A stretch of 64,000 nucleotides of DNA from Anaerolineales bacterium (GCA_028278545.1 JANQED010000128.1:1-64000); one strand, 5' to 3'; shown: positions 8,092 to 16,890, counted from the first letter of the stretch. Program-made: numbers and translations. Notes: generated from the sequence alone by a model not told the origin.

Positions 8092-8934
8092 CTATTTCGT
8101 AGAACCGAGTGTCAGTCCTTCGATGAAGTAGCGCTGCAAGAAGAGGAAGACCAGCAACGTTGGCAGGGTGCCGATGAGTGCTCCAGCTACGATGACGGGC
8201 CACTCGGTGACGTACTGACCTTGCAGGGTTGCTAATCCCGCAGTGATGGGTTTGAGCTTATCGCTGCGAAGCAGCACGATGGCCCAGAGATAATCATTGA
8301 AGATCCAGGTGAACTCAAGGGTGGCAATAGCTGCTATTGCAGGCAGAGTCAGGGGCAGCATGATCTGCCACCAGATGCGGACTTCACCGCAGCCATCAAT
8401 GCGCGCTGCCTCGAGGATTTCGCCAGGGACGGTACGCATATAGTTGCGCAGCATAAAAGTGCAGAAGCCAAGCTGGAATGCTGTATGGAAGAAAATCAAG
8501 CCCCAATAGGTGTCATACAATCCCATCCAATCTGTCAGGCGGAAGACCGGGAGCATGAGCACCTGGAAGGGTAGCAGCATTCCTCCCACAAAGGTGAAGA
8601 AGATCAGGTGGTTGCCCTTGAACTTGAATCTCGCCAACGAATAAGCTGCCAGTGATGAAAGAAACAGGGTCAAACCGAGAGAAGGCAGTGTGATGATGAA
8701 GCTGTTAGGCAGGTAATGGCTCAATCCGCCGCGCTCCCAGGCAGTTCTGAAATTCTCCAGGGTAACCTCTTTGGGCCAGGAAATGAAGCCGTTGTAGAGG
8801 ATGTCATCAAAGGTTCGGATAGATGTGACCAACCCGGTCAGCATGGGTACCAGCCAAAGGAAAGTGGCTATCACTAATACAAGATAAATCAGTACTCGCC
8901 AGGGTGAATTGAAATATGTCTTTGCTGTTTCCAT
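8092..8934 (-). CDS. ABC sugar transporter permease, MalG type
   Basis: The 280-residue inner-membrane permease has six predicted spanning segments. It contains the cytoplasmic EAA loop (EILEAARIDGCGEVRIWWQI) that docks to the ATPase subunit. It pairs with the upstream permease and with the binding protein to import a carbohydrate. I place the start at ATG 8934, 1 nt after the upstream stop, because GGAG lies 7 nt before it; an in-frame ATG at 8952 inside the previous gene lacks this. No ATPase gene is present in the operon, so a shared MsmK/MalK-type ATPase encoded elsewhere is probably used. Confidence 0.93.
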   Translation of the reverse strand: METAKTYFNSPWRVLIYLVLVIATFLWLVPMLTGLVTSIRTFDDILYNGFISWPKEVTLENFRTAWERGGLSHYLPNSFIITLPSLGLTLFLSSLAAYSLARFKFKGNHLIFFTFVGGMLLPFQVLMLPVFRLTDWMGLYDTYWGLIFFHTAFQLGFCTFMLRNYMRTVPGEILEAARIDGCGEVRIWWQIMLPLTLPAIAAIATLEFTWIFNDYLWAIVLLRSDKLKPITAGLATLQGQYVTEWPVIVAGALIGTLPTLLVFLFLQRYFIEGLTLGSTK

Positions 8935-8935
8935 T

Positions 8936-9814
8936 TTAATACTCCATCTCATCCTGCATCACGCGCCTGAGGTAAACGAAAATGAAAACTAAGCTCAGGA
9001 AGAATAACATCACGGCAATTGAAGCCCCGTAACCCATCTTGTAATTGTTGAAGGCCTCGATATACATGAAATTGGCTAGAACGGATGAAGCATGGGCTGG
9101 TCCACCACGGGTCATTACTGAAACCAGGTCGAAGGCTCGCAGTGAGTCGATCACGCTGATTACCAGCACGATGACGGTCACCGGTGTGAGCAATGGCAGC
9201 AGGATTCTCCAAAAAGTGTGCCAGTTGTTGGCCCCGTCGACATGAGCTGCTTCCAGAAGTTGAGGGTTTACGCTCTTCAATCCAGCTAGATAGAGCACCA
9301 TCACGTAGCCTATTTGGCGCCAAATCGCAACTCCGATGATCGACCAGAGCACAAGGTCGCGGTCGCTGAGCCAGCCTGGTCCCTTTTCGACCAGGCCTGT
9401 CCATGTCAGGAAGTTGTTGATCAACCCGCCTGAAGGATGGAACATCCAGCCCCAGATCAAGCCGCTGACCACCATGGCCAGCACCATAGGCATATAGAAA
9501 CTCATCTTAAAGAATTTCTCTCCCGGAATGGCTACATTCAATACCATCGCCAACCCTAGCCCAAATACCACAGGTATCGTAATGAAGGCTAATAGCCATT
9601 TCAGGTTGTTCGTCATCGAGATGTAGAACACCCGATCATCGAAGAGTTTGACGTAGTTTTTGATCCCGATGTAGTTAGGCGTAGTGAGGCCGTCCCAATC
9701 TGTGAGACTGAGATAGAAGGTGTAGAACATCGGGCCGATAACCCAAACGATGTAAATAATGACAGGGACAATCAGAAATAAATAAGGAATAATATCTCGT
9801 CGGGATTTGATCAT
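8936..9814 (-). CDS. ABC sugar transporter permease, MalF type
   Basis: The 292-residue inner-membrane permease belongs to the CUT1 carbohydrate family. It has six hydrophobic segments and the EAA loop (PQLLEAAHVDGANNWHTFW). A strong GAGGAGG ribosome site precedes ATG 9814. It follows the binding-protein gene after a hairpin and is translationally close to the MalG-type permease. With that partner it forms the membrane channel of the importer. The combination with a galactosidase suggests a beta-galactoside substrate, which is an inference. Confidence 0.93.
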   Translation of the reverse strand: MIKSRRDIIPYLFLIVPVIIYIVWVIGPMFYTFYLSLTDWDGLTTPNYIGIKNYVKLFDDRVFYISMTNNLKWLLAFITIPVVFGLGLAMVLNVAIPGEKFFKMSFYMPMVLAMVVSGLIWGWMFHPSGGLINNFLTWTGLVEKGPGWLSDRDLVLWSIIGVAIWRQIGYVMVLYLAGLKSVNPQLLEAAHVDGANNWHTFWRILLPLLTPVTVIVLVISVIDSLRAFDLVSVMTRGGPAHASSVLANFMYIEAFNNYKMGYGASIAVMLFFLSLVFIFVYLRRVMQDEMEY

Positions 9815-9830
9815 CTGCTGCCTCCTCTAG

Positions 9831-9863
9831 AAAATTTGGGGGCGACGGATTTCCGTCGCCCCC
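9831..9863 (-). terminator. Strong hairpin after the binding-protein gene
   Basis: Eleven perfectly paired bases (GGGGGCGACGG / CCGTCGCCCCC) close a 4-nt loop and are followed on the minus strand by AAATTTTC. Hairpins in this position, between binding protein and permeases, commonly give partial termination or protect the upstream message so that the binding protein is made in excess. Confidence 0.7.
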
Positions 9864-9884
9864 GGCTGAAGGAGAATAGGTTGG

Positions 9885-11252
9885 CTATTCGCTTTCGAAT
9901 ATTTCTTGGCGGGTCGCTTCCAGATCTGCCAGCAAATCGTCGATCAGTGAAGGATCATCCCAGAAGGCCATCATGGCGTTCATGCCTTCGTCGGCCATCT
10001 CGGGGGTAGTGTCACGATCGTAGAACTGAGCAACGAAGTCAGCGCCATCGATCAGCGCCATACCCTTCTGCTGGGTCTCGGTGAAGATGCTGCGGTCAAC
10101 ATCACCGTTGGTGGGCAGACGACCGAGTTCTTCAGCGAAATAGGTCTGAACTTCAACAGAACCCAGGTATCCCAAGAAGGCTTTGGCGTTCTCAACGTTC
10201 TGGGAGTTGGCAGCGATGAAGAAGCCATCGGTTGGGGCATCTTCGCCAATCGGCACACTGGGGTCAATGATGGGGAAGCGGAAGAAGTCCAGGTCTGCAA
10301 CAGTCTCTTCGGGCAGGTTGTCGCGAATGAAATCACCCATCAGGTACATGGCGGCATCGCCAGTGATCAGGGGTTCCAGGGCCTCAGACCAGGAATAGGC
10401 AGCCGCATCATCGATGAAGTAGCCCTTGTCCAGCAGATCCTGCCAGTAGGTGAAGACATCGCGCACGCGCGGATCATCATAGCTTTCCTTGCCCAGCATC
10501 AGGTCGATGTGGAATTGCGGGCCATTGACGCGCATGTTCAGATAATCGAACCAGGCCGCGGCAGTCCAACGCCACTTTGTACCAATGGTGATGGGGATTT
10601 TGCCGTTGTCTTGCAGAACCTGGCAGACATCCAGGAACTCTTCCCAGGTTTCGGGGGGTTCGAGGCCCAATTCTTCAAAGACAGAAACGCGGTAATAAAC
10701 AGCCCACCAGTACCAGGAGGTCGGCAGGAAGTATTGCTTGCCGTCAACAGAGCTCATGGCCTGGAAACCCTTGGGATAGCTCTCGTTCCAGCCTTCGCTC
10801 TCCCAAACATCGCTGATGTCCAGGATCTGGTCATTGTCGATGAAGAAGCGGGCGCGGTTGCCAGCGAACCAGGTCAGGACATCGGGTGGGGTGGAGGCGG
10901 TCAAGTAAGCGCGAATGGCCTGCTTGAAATCCTCGTGTGCCACGGTGCTGTGAATGACCTCGATGCCAGGATTCTGCTCAGAAAACATGCTGACGATTTG
11001 GGCATCAGCTTCACGAGGTGCGGGGTCGCTCATGTAGGAGTTGTAGATCACCACAGATTTCTCAACGGGCACCTCTTTTTCAACCTCTACCTGAACTTCC
11101 TTTTCGACCTCGACGGTTTCGACGATCGTTTCCCCTTCTTTTTCGACGACAACAGTCTCGATGACGGTGACAGTTTCGGGTGTGCAGGCAGTCAGGGCTA
11201 ATGCGATGATGGCCAGCAGGCCTAAAACGATCAAAAATGATTTGCGGTTCAT
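9885..11252 (-). CDS. ABC sugar substrate-binding lipoprotein
   Basis: The 455-residue binding protein has a signal peptide ending at lipobox TAC (Cys23). A long charged linker of repeated V-E-K-E units (about residues 28-65) follows, which probably spaces the domain from the membrane. The family 1 extracellular solute-binding fold starts at SVVIYNSYMSDPAP. It delivers sugar to the two permeases encoded next. The start ATG 11252 has AGGAG about 9 nt upstream. It is the first structural gene after the LacI-type regulator, 73 nt away, with no separate promoter seen. The exact sugar cannot be told from sequence. Confidence 0.93.
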   Translation of the reverse strand: MNRKSFLIVLGLLAIIALALTACTPETVTVIETVVVEKEGETIVETVEVEKEVQVEVEKEVPVEKSVVIYNSYMSDPAPREADAQIVSMFSEQNPGIEVIHSTVAHEDFKQAIRAYLTASTPPDVLTWFAGNRARFFIDNDQILDISDVWESEGWNESYPKGFQAMSSVDGKQYFLPTSWYWWAVYYRVSVFEELGLEPPETWEEFLDVCQVLQDNGKIPITIGTKWRWTAAAWFDYLNMRVNGPQFHIDLMLGKESYDDPRVRDVFTYWQDLLDKGYFIDDAAAYSWSEALEPLITGDAAMYLMGDFIRDNLPEETVADLDFFRFPIIDPSVPIGEDAPTDGFFIAANSQNVENAKAFLGYLGSVEVQTYFAEELGRLPTNGDVDRSIFTETQQKGMALIDGADFVAQFYDRDTTPEMADEGMNAMMAFWDDPSLIDDLLADLEATRQEIFESE

Positions 11253-11325
11253 AAAATCTTTCTCCTCTTGCGTAGAAGTTTGATAGGATAGATTAGCGTT
11301 TTAGTTCTTTCTGGGTTGGCACCTC

Positions 11326-12342
11326 CTATGTCGATATAGCTGGCCCAGTGGATTGACGTTGAATGAGTTGAGCCTGCTGCAATAAATGTATTGGAGAAGT
11401 TTCACGCTCTTCCACTGTATCGATTAACAAGCGTGCAGCATCACGACCGATGGAAAGCGGTTCTTGATGCATGGTTGTCAGCGGGGGATCAAAATATGAA
11501 GATAAGGGCATATCATCAACCCCGATGACAGATAACTCGTCTGGAACAGAAATACCCAATTCTCGTGCTGCACGCAGTACGCCGATGGCCATGCGATCAT
11601 TTTGAGCAAAGATAGCTGTGGGGGGGGAAGGTAGCTTGATTAACTGCTGGAGAGCTTGATATCCCGAAGTAGCTGCCCAATCTCCAGCGATAACCAGACT
11701 GGGGTCTGGGTTGATACTGTTATCCTGGAGGGCTTTCTCGTATCCTGAGCAGCGGTCTTGGGAGCAATCCTCTACCATCGGCCCAGTGATCGTGGCAACT
11801 CGACGGTGACCCAGTTCAATCAAATGCTGGGTGGCCTGGCGAGCCGCACCGACATCGTCCAAGGCTACCGAGCTGACTGTATCCCTCTTGCGTGGGCGCG
11901 CACCCACGAATACCGTTGGAGCACCAGGGGGCAGCAGATTGTGTCGGCCATCAGCATATGGGTTGATGACAAACAATCCCTCGGCTCTGCGACTGGTGAA
12001 CAACTCCTCTACCAGACGTGAAAACTCCTCTTCCGTGGGCGCGGAAGAGGCGATTAAGAAGTAATCATGCTTGCGGACTTCTGCCTTAGCTCCTTCGATA
12101 ATGCTGGCAAAGTTAAAGTCGGTCAAGTTGGGAGAGATGCAAGCTAATGTGCATGTACGCCCCCGGGCCATGGAGCGGGCGATGGCGTTTGGACTATACC
12201 CCAGTTCCTCGATAGCAGCTTCGACCAGTGCACGCGTTTCCGGGCGGACGCGCTCGCTGTTGTTGATCACGCGCGAAACAGTCTGGTGAGATACGCCAAC
12301 GTGTGCTGCTACATCTCGGATGGTTACTTTGGAACGAACCAA
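11326..12342 (-). CDS. LacI-family transcriptional regulator
   Basis: The 338-residue protein starts with the family helix-turn-helix (VTIRDVAAHVGVSHQTVSRV, residues 6-25) and hinge helix (YSPNAIARSMA). A periplasmic-binding-protein-like effector domain follows (VIGVDDMPLSSYFDPPLTTM). It probably represses the sugar operon until its ligand, perhaps a galactoside, is bound. The start is TTG 12342 with AGAGG 8 nt upstream. The gene is the first of the operon and is preceded by a consensus promoter and a 26-bp palindrome, which points to autorepression together with the transport and galactosidase genes. Confidence 0.93.
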   Translation of the reverse strand: MVRSKVTIRDVAAHVGVSHQTVSRVINNSERVRPETRALVEAAIEELGYSPNAIARSMARGRTCTLACISPNLTDFNFASIIEGAKAEVRKHDYFLIASSAPTEEEFSRLVEELFTSRRAEGLFVINPYADGRHNLLPPGAPTVFVGARPRKRDTVSSVALDDVGAARQATQHLIELGHRRVATITGPMVEDCSQDRCSGYEKALQDNSINPDPSLVIAGDWAATSGYQALQQLIKLPSPPTAIFAQNDRMAIGVLRAARELGISVPDELSVIGVDDMPLSSYFDPPLTTMHQEPLSIGRDAARLLIDTVEERETSPIHLLQQAQLIQRQSTGPAIST

Positions 12343-12372
12343 AAGGACCGCCTCTAGTTACAAACGAAGTGA

Positions 12373-12398
12373 TGTTACCGATCACGTGACCGGTAACA
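12373..12398 (-). promoter_or_regulatory. LacI-family operator
   Basis: This 26-bp palindrome, TGTTACCG..CACGTG..CGGTAACA, has 12 of 13 symmetric positions matched and a central CG, as LacI-family sites have. It lies just downstream of the -10 box, over the expected transcription start, where a bound repressor would block initiation. Confidence 0.8.
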
Positions 12399-12401
12399 TA
12401 C

Positions 12402-12430
12402 ATCATAGCGATTCTTTTCGCCCCTGTCAA
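12402..12430 (-). promoter_or_regulatory. Consensus vegetative promoter of the sugar operon
   Basis: On the minus strand TTGACA (12430-12425), a 17-bp spacer and TATGAT (12407-12402) form a near-perfect housekeeping sigma promoter. It drives the regulator and presumably the whole operon down to 4476. The -35 box touches the edge of the 113-bp repeat. Confidence 0.85.
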
Positions 12431-12541
12431 GCGCGTTGTGATTAAAGTCACTATGGAATTGTGAGAACTATTAGGATATCGCAGTAGAGACGCCCCACCG
12501 GAGCGTCTCTACAAAAGAAATCTATTTTAGGTATTTATCCA
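12429..12541 (-). repeat. 113-bp dispersed repeat, copy 2
   Basis: This copy overlaps the last codons of the S9 peptidase gene and abuts the promoter of the sugar operon. Its palindromic core (12484-12512) has one change from copy 1. That change leaves a G-U pair in minus-strand RNA but would give a C-A mismatch in plus-strand RNA, consistent with a structure that matters on the minus strand. Confidence 0.8.
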
Positions 12542-14528
12542 TCCAGCGCAGGATGTGGTTCAGGCGGACAATGCGCCTGTCGGTGCGGCCCTGACGGGAG
12601 AGACCGTGGGGCTCTTCGGGGAAGCGCACCATCTCGGTATCGACCCCCAGGGTCTTCAACGCTATAAAAGCCTGCTCTCCCTGTTCAATGGGGCAGCGGT
12701 GATCGTGCTCACTGTGGATGATCAGCGTAGGCGTTTGGGCGTTGCCGATGTAAGCCAGCGGTGAGTGTTTCCAAACCTTTTCCAGGTCTTCCCAGGGCGG
12801 TTTATCCCCTAACACTTGCTGAAAGATCCAGTTCAGGTCGCTGGTGCCCCACATACTGACGAAATTGCTGACCACACGTTGAGCCGCAGCAGCCTTGAAC
12901 TGGTGGGTGTGGCCGATCATCCACAAGGTCATATAGCCGCCGTAGCTGCCGCCGGTGACTCCCATGCGCTCGTGGTCGATATATGGCTGTGCGGCCATAT
13001 GGTCAGCCCAGAGCATCAGGTCGGCATAGTCGGCATTGCCCCAGTCCCCCCAGATGGCCTTGGCATGTTCTTCACCATATCCCTGTCCCCCGCGCGGATT
13101 GCTGAAGTAGACCACATAGCCTTGCGCCGCCAGGTAGTAGAACTCGTGCATGAAGAACTCGCCGTACTGCGCCAGCGGCCCACCATGGATTTCGAGGATG
13201 GAGGGATATCTTTGGGAAGAGTCGAAGCCTGGGGGCTTCAGAATCCAACCCTGAAGAGCGTTGTTGTCCCGCCCTTCGAACCAAACCTCCTCAACCTGGC
13301 CGAGGTCCACCACACCTAACCAGGCGTTGGTACGCGTGATCTGGCGGGATTCCCCGTCCCCGAGATGGTGCACGAAAACCTGCCCGGGGTCTTGCATCGT
13401 TCCAAAGAAATAAGCCATCGTGCTGTGGCCGCGGTCGAAATTATACCCGCCGACCACGCCTTTCTCTTCGATCACGGTCTGCAAATTTTCGCCCCGCACG
13501 TCGATTGTCATCAACTGCCCGCAGCCGTGTTTGCTGACCTGGAAATAGATTGTCTGGCTGTCAGGTGACCAGGTTGGGGGAAGCGCCAGTGCGCCGCCAA
13601 TGTTTAAATCGTTGAGCGTGGCATTCTCGATGCTGAAATCCAGCTCCTGGGTCAAGTTCTCAGATGGGGCCGATCCGTCGAAGGGGACTACCCACAAATC
13701 GGTGTTTTGCCACCACTGGTCGTGGCCCCGCTGGGCAAAATAGGCAATCCACTTCCCGTCAGGGGAAACGCGCGGCAGTTGGGTATTGCGCCCGGGAGTT
13801 TCGATCACTCGTAGTTCGCCCCCGTTAGCGGAGACGATGACCAGATCGTTGTCACCATAGGTCAAGTCGGGGTCAGCGTTGCGGTTGGACTGGAAGACGA
13901 TCCATTTCCCATCCGGCGACCAGGTGGGCTCGGCTTCGTCGAAAACTGGATGATCGGTGAGCTGTGAGGCCTGCCCGCTTTCGATGTCTACTGTCCAGAT
14001 GTGCCAGCGTTCCTTAGGTAAGAAGCCATACCCATCGAATTTGTAATAAGCGCGGTCGTAGTGCCGCTGGACGATGCCCAATTTTTTCTTGGTCTCGTCT
14101 TCTTCTCGCTCGATGGCTTCGGCGTCCTTCGCCCGGAATTGGAGGACGATTTTCGAGCCATCTGGAGACCATTCGTAAGCTCCAAATTCTCCTTTTAGAT
14201 CGGTTATGGGACGGGCTTCGCCACCCTTTGTGGGGATCAAATATAGCTGGGGCTGTTTTTCATCCCCGCGGTTTGAGATGAAAGCGATTTGCGATCCGTT
14301 CGGTGACCATTTTGGATGATTGTCTCCCTGGTCTCCATAAGTGAACTGTTGTGGTTCACCCCCGTCGGCAGGGGCGATCCACAGGTTGCTGTATTTCTTT
14401 TCGGAAAGAGGATCGACACGTTGTTGGGCATAGATTACCTGATCCCCATTTGGTGATATCTGCGGGCTTGAGATTAGCTCGAACTTATATAGGTCTTCTG
14501 CGGTGATCGTGCGTTTCTTGTTCGTCAT
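12522..14528 (-). CDS. S9 family peptidase (acylaminoacyl-peptidase/dipeptidyl peptidase type)
   Basis: The 668-residue cytoplasmic serine peptidase has an N-terminal seven-bladed beta-propeller built from WSPDG-type repeats (residues about 20-400). A C-terminal alpha/beta hydrolase domain carries Ser528 in GGSYGG, Asp609 in SEHD and His641 in EPHG. Such enzymes release N-terminal residues or acyl-amino acids from short peptides. It lies 51 nt downstream of the tryptophanase gene on the same strand with AGGAG before ATG 14528, so the two may be co-transcribed for peptide and amino-acid breakdown. The stop codon lies inside the 113-bp repeat. There is no signal peptide. Confidence 0.93.
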   Translation of the reverse strand: MTNKKRTITAEDLYKFELISSPQISPNGDQVIYAQQRVDPLSEKKYSNLWIAPADGGEPQQFTYGDQGDNHPKWSPNGSQIAFISNRGDEKQPQLYLIPTKGGEARPITDLKGEFGAYEWSPDGSKIVLQFRAKDAEAIEREEDETKKKLGIVQRHYDRAYYKFDGYGFLPKERWHIWTVDIESGQASQLTDHPVFDEAEPTWSPDGKWIVFQSNRNADPDLTYGDNDLVIVSANGGELRVIETPGRNTQLPRVSPDGKWIAYFAQRGHDQWWQNTDLWVVPFDGSAPSENLTQELDFSIENATLNDLNIGGALALPPTWSPDSQTIYFQVSKHGCGQLMTIDVRGENLQTVIEEKGVVGGYNFDRGHSTMAYFFGTMQDPGQVFVHHLGDGESRQITRTNAWLGVVDLGQVEEVWFEGRDNNALQGWILKPPGFDSSQRYPSILEIHGGPLAQYGEFFMHEFYYLAAQGYVVYFSNPRGGQGYGEEHAKAIWGDWGNADYADLMLWADHMAAQPYIDHERMGVTGGSYGGYMTLWMIGHTHQFKAAAAQRVVSNFVSMWGTSDLNWIFQQVLGDKPPWEDLEKVWKHSPLAYIGNAQTPTLIIHSEHDHRCPIEQGEQAFIALKTLGVDTEMVRFPEEPHGLSRQGRTDRRIVRLNHILRWMDKYLK

Positions 14529-14579
14529 TGTGCTCCTAATTTGATGGTAGAGGCGCGTCTGGACGCTGCATGTTCGTCG

Positions 14580-15959
14580 TTACCCAATCGGCTCGAATTG
14601 GGCAGTGAAGTGACGCAGCAGTTCTGGGGCGTAGGTGATACGATAGCCGCGGATTCGCTCTTGGCGTGCTTTGATTTTCTCGAATGTCTTGACAATATAA
14701 TCCATGTGAGCCTGGGTATATACCCGGCGGGGGATTGCCAGCCGGACCAGCTCCATTTTGGGGTGGATCGTCTCGCCAGTACTTGGGTCTGGATAAGCAA
14801 AGGCCACTGATCCCAGTTCCACGCCGCGGATGCCCCCTTCTAAATATAGCTCGACGGCCAGGGATTGGCCGGGGAAATCCGCCGGGGGGATGTGGGCGAG
14901 CAGGCTCCCCGCGTCGATATACACAGCATGACCTCCGGGGGGTTCGACGATAGGGATGCCTACCTCCAGCAGCTTCTTGCCTAAGTAGGCTGTCTGGCCC
15001 AGCCGGTAGGCCAGGTAATCCTCGTCCAGGCCTTCCCGCAGTCCGGTGGCGATGGCGTCCAGGTCGCGGCCAGCCAAGCCGCCGTAGGTGGGGAATCCCT
15101 CCCGCAAGATCAGCTCATTTTTCACTTTCTGGAAGAGTCCTTCATCGTTCATAGCCAAAAAACCGCCAATGTTGACGATGGCGTCTTTCTTGGCGCTCAT
15201 CGTGGCCCCGTCAGCCAGGGCGAAGGTCTCCTGGGCGATCTCTAAGGTGGTCTTGTTCTCGTAACCCGGCTCGCGCAGTTTGATGAAGTAGGCGTTCTCG
15301 GCGAAACGGCAGGCGTCGATGAAGAAGGGGATTTCGTATTCTTTGTAAACATCCGCCACGGCTTTGAGATTCTCCATCGAGACCGGCTGGCCGCCCCCGG
15401 CGTTGTTGGTGATGGTGATCATGCCGAAGGGGACCTTATCCACGCCCACTTCTTCGATGAAGGCGCGCAGCTTGTCGATATCCATATTGCCCTTGAAGGG
15501 GTGGCGGTTGCCGGGATCGAAAGCCTCGTCGATGACCAGGTTGGTGGGGCGGCCGCCGCGGGCGCGGATATTGCCCTCGGTGGTGTCGAAGTGCATGTTG
15601 GAGGGGATATATTCCCCCTCCCCTAGTGCCACCGCGCAGAGGATGTTCTCCGCCGCGCGCCCCTGGTGGGTGGGGACGAAAAAGCGGAAGCCAAATATCT
15701 CTCGCATGGCCTCCGCTAATCTGAAATAAGAGTTTGCTCCGGCGTAAGATTCATCCCCTTCCATCATGGCCGACCACTGGTGCTGGCTCATCGCGCCCGT
15801 CCCGGAGTCGGTCAGCAGATCGATGAAGATCTCCTCGGCGCGCAGCCCGAAGACGTTATAGTTGGCCCGCTTCAGCGCCGCCTCGCGCGTCTGCCGGTCG
15901 ATCATTTTGATCGGTTCTACCATTTTGATGCGGAAGGGTTCAGGGGGGTAATTGACCAT
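14580..15959 (-). CDS. tnaA: Tryptophanase
   Basis: The 459-residue PLP enzyme belongs to the tryptophanase/tyrosine phenol-lyase family and splits tryptophan to indole, pyruvate and ammonia. The PLP lysine is Lys258 in SAKKD, and phosphate-loop residues lie in THQGRAAE (about 97-104). I favour tryptophanase over tyrosine phenol-lyase for two reasons. His450 in LRHFTAQF matches the indole-recognising histidine of TnaA, where the lyase has Phe. The lyase arginine in its R-S-M-E-R-G segment is replaced here by Leu (IRGVELGS). ATG 15959 has GGAGG at ideal spacing. No TnaC-like leader peptide or tryptophan transporter is seen beside it. Confidence 0.88.
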   Translation of the reverse strand: MVNYPPEPFRIKMVEPIKMIDRQTREAALKRANYNVFGLRAEEIFIDLLTDSGTGAMSQHQWSAMMEGDESYAGANSYFRLAEAMREIFGFRFFVPTHQGRAAENILCAVALGEGEYIPSNMHFDTTEGNIRARGGRPTNLVIDEAFDPGNRHPFKGNMDIDKLRAFIEEVGVDKVPFGMITITNNAGGGQPVSMENLKAVADVYKEYEIPFFIDACRFAENAYFIKLREPGYENKTTLEIAQETFALADGATMSAKKDAIVNIGGFLAMNDEGLFQKVKNELILREGFPTYGGLAGRDLDAIATGLREGLDEDYLAYRLGQTAYLGKKLLEVGIPIVEPPGGHAVYIDAGSLLAHIPPADFPGQSLAVELYLEGGIRGVELGSVAFAYPDPSTGETIHPKMELVRLAIPRRVYTQAHMDYIVKTFEKIKARQERIRGYRITYAPELLRHFTAQFEPIG

Positions 15960-16074
15960 TCACTGCCTCCATGAGTCTCTTTGTGGGACCTGGGCGCTAC
16001 TTGCGCCTACGCTCATCAGTTTAACATGCTTCGGGAGTGATTCCAAGGGATAAAGCGCGGGGACGGCGAAATGG

Positions 16075-16080
16075 TATACT
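16075..16080 (+). promoter_or_regulatory. Possible extended -10 promoter for the MBL-fold gene
   Basis: TGGTATACT carries an extended -10 motif 75 nt before the start codon of the MBL-fold gene. No clear -35 box is visible, so support is modest. Confidence 0.35.
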
Positions 16081-16110
16081 GGTATCGGATTTTCCAATGA
16101 CCCATTTACC

Positions 16111-16147
16111 GATTCGCTGGATCGCTGACTCGCAGATTCGTTGACTC
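16111..16147. repeat. Degenerate short tandem repeat
   Basis: Four to five imperfect units of 8-9 bases (GATTCGCTG, GATCGCTG, ACTCGCAG, ATTCGTTG, ACTC) lie immediately before the MBL-fold gene. They do not encode anything obvious. Confidence 0.5.
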
Positions 16148-16154
16148 AAACCCT

Positions 16155-16796
16155 ATGCTTGAAATCATCTCCTTCACCCTCGGACCTGCCTTTACCAACG
16201 CCTACCTGATCGCTGACCCGGAGACCCGGGAAGCCGCCGTCATCGACCCGGCCTGGGATGGTCACAAAATCCTGGCCGAAGCCCAAAAACGGGATTGGCG
16301 CATTGCTCACCTTTGGTACACTCATGCCCATTTCGACCATTTTGGTGGCGCGGCTGGCGTGGCGGATGGCTGCGACCCCCTTCCGATGGTCGCGCTGCAT
16401 CCTGACGATTACCCCCTCTGGCGTATGAAGGGCGGTGCCCAGTTCTTCGGCCTCAACCTGGATGATCCCGGCCCTGAACCGACGATTGATCTGGCGCACG
16501 GTCAGGTTCTGACGTTGGGGAGCAACCAATTTCAGGTGCGCTACGCTCCCGGGCATACCGCGGGGCACGTGATGTTCTACTGCGAGGCTGAAGAAGTCCT
16601 TTTCAGCGGGGATGTGGTTTTCAAGCAGAGCATCGGGCGCACCGACCTGCCCGGCGGGAGCTATGAAACCTTACTAAACAGCATCCGCGAGCAGGTGCTC
16701 ACGCTGCCCGATGAAACGCGCATTTTGTCAGGTCACATGGGTGAGACCACGGTGGGGGAGGAGCGGCGCTCAAACCCGTTTTTGCTGCACGGGTGA
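16155..16796 (+). CDS. MBL-fold metallo-hydrolase (glyoxalase II-like)
   Basis: The 213-residue cytoplasmic enzyme has the two-metal motif T-H-A-H-F-D-H (residues 56-62), further ligands in APGHTAGHV and SGDVVF, and a terminal SGHMGET histidine. This is the YcbL/glyoxalase-II-like single-domain type, which typically hydrolyses thioesters such as S-lactoylglutathione analogues. The natural substrate is not known. The start at ATG 16155 lacks a clear ribosome site. It is transcribed alone and convergently with rny. Confidence 0.88.
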   Translation: MLEIISFTLGPAFTNAYLIADPETREAAVIDPAWDGHKILAEAQKRDWRIAHLWYTHAHFDHFGGAAGVADGCDPLPMVALHPDDYPLWRMKGGAQFFGLNLDDPGPEPTIDLAHGQVLTLGSNQFQVRYAPGHTAGHVMFYCEAEEVLFSGDVVFKQSIGRTDLPGGSYETLLNSIREQVLTLPDETRILSGHMGETTVGEERRSNPFLLHG

Positions 16797-16800
16797 TAGC

Positions 16801-16831
16801 AAAACCCTCCTCACCAGCCTGGCAAGGAGGG
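16801..16831. terminator. Bidirectional intrinsic terminator
   Basis: CCCTCCT pairs with AGGAGGG across a 13-nt loop between two convergent genes. On the minus strand it is followed by TTTTGC, ending rny. On the plus strand it is followed by a weaker ATTCTT, ending the MBL-fold gene. Confidence 0.55.
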
Positions 16832-16890
16832 ATTCTTCGACAGGAGCATTCACCGCTACCTGTTACCTTGTATACTTGTCTACCTCTTTG

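Noticed and set aside
10509..11201. 230-codon plus-strand frame opposite the sugar-binding protein gene
   Set aside because: It is antisense to a clear gene, has Asp/Phe/Val-rich low-complexity sequence mirroring the V-E-K-E linker, and shows no family motif.
14580..15959. Tyrosine phenol-lyase
   Set aside because: The arginine typical of that enzyme is Leu here and the tryptophanase histidine near the C-terminus is present.
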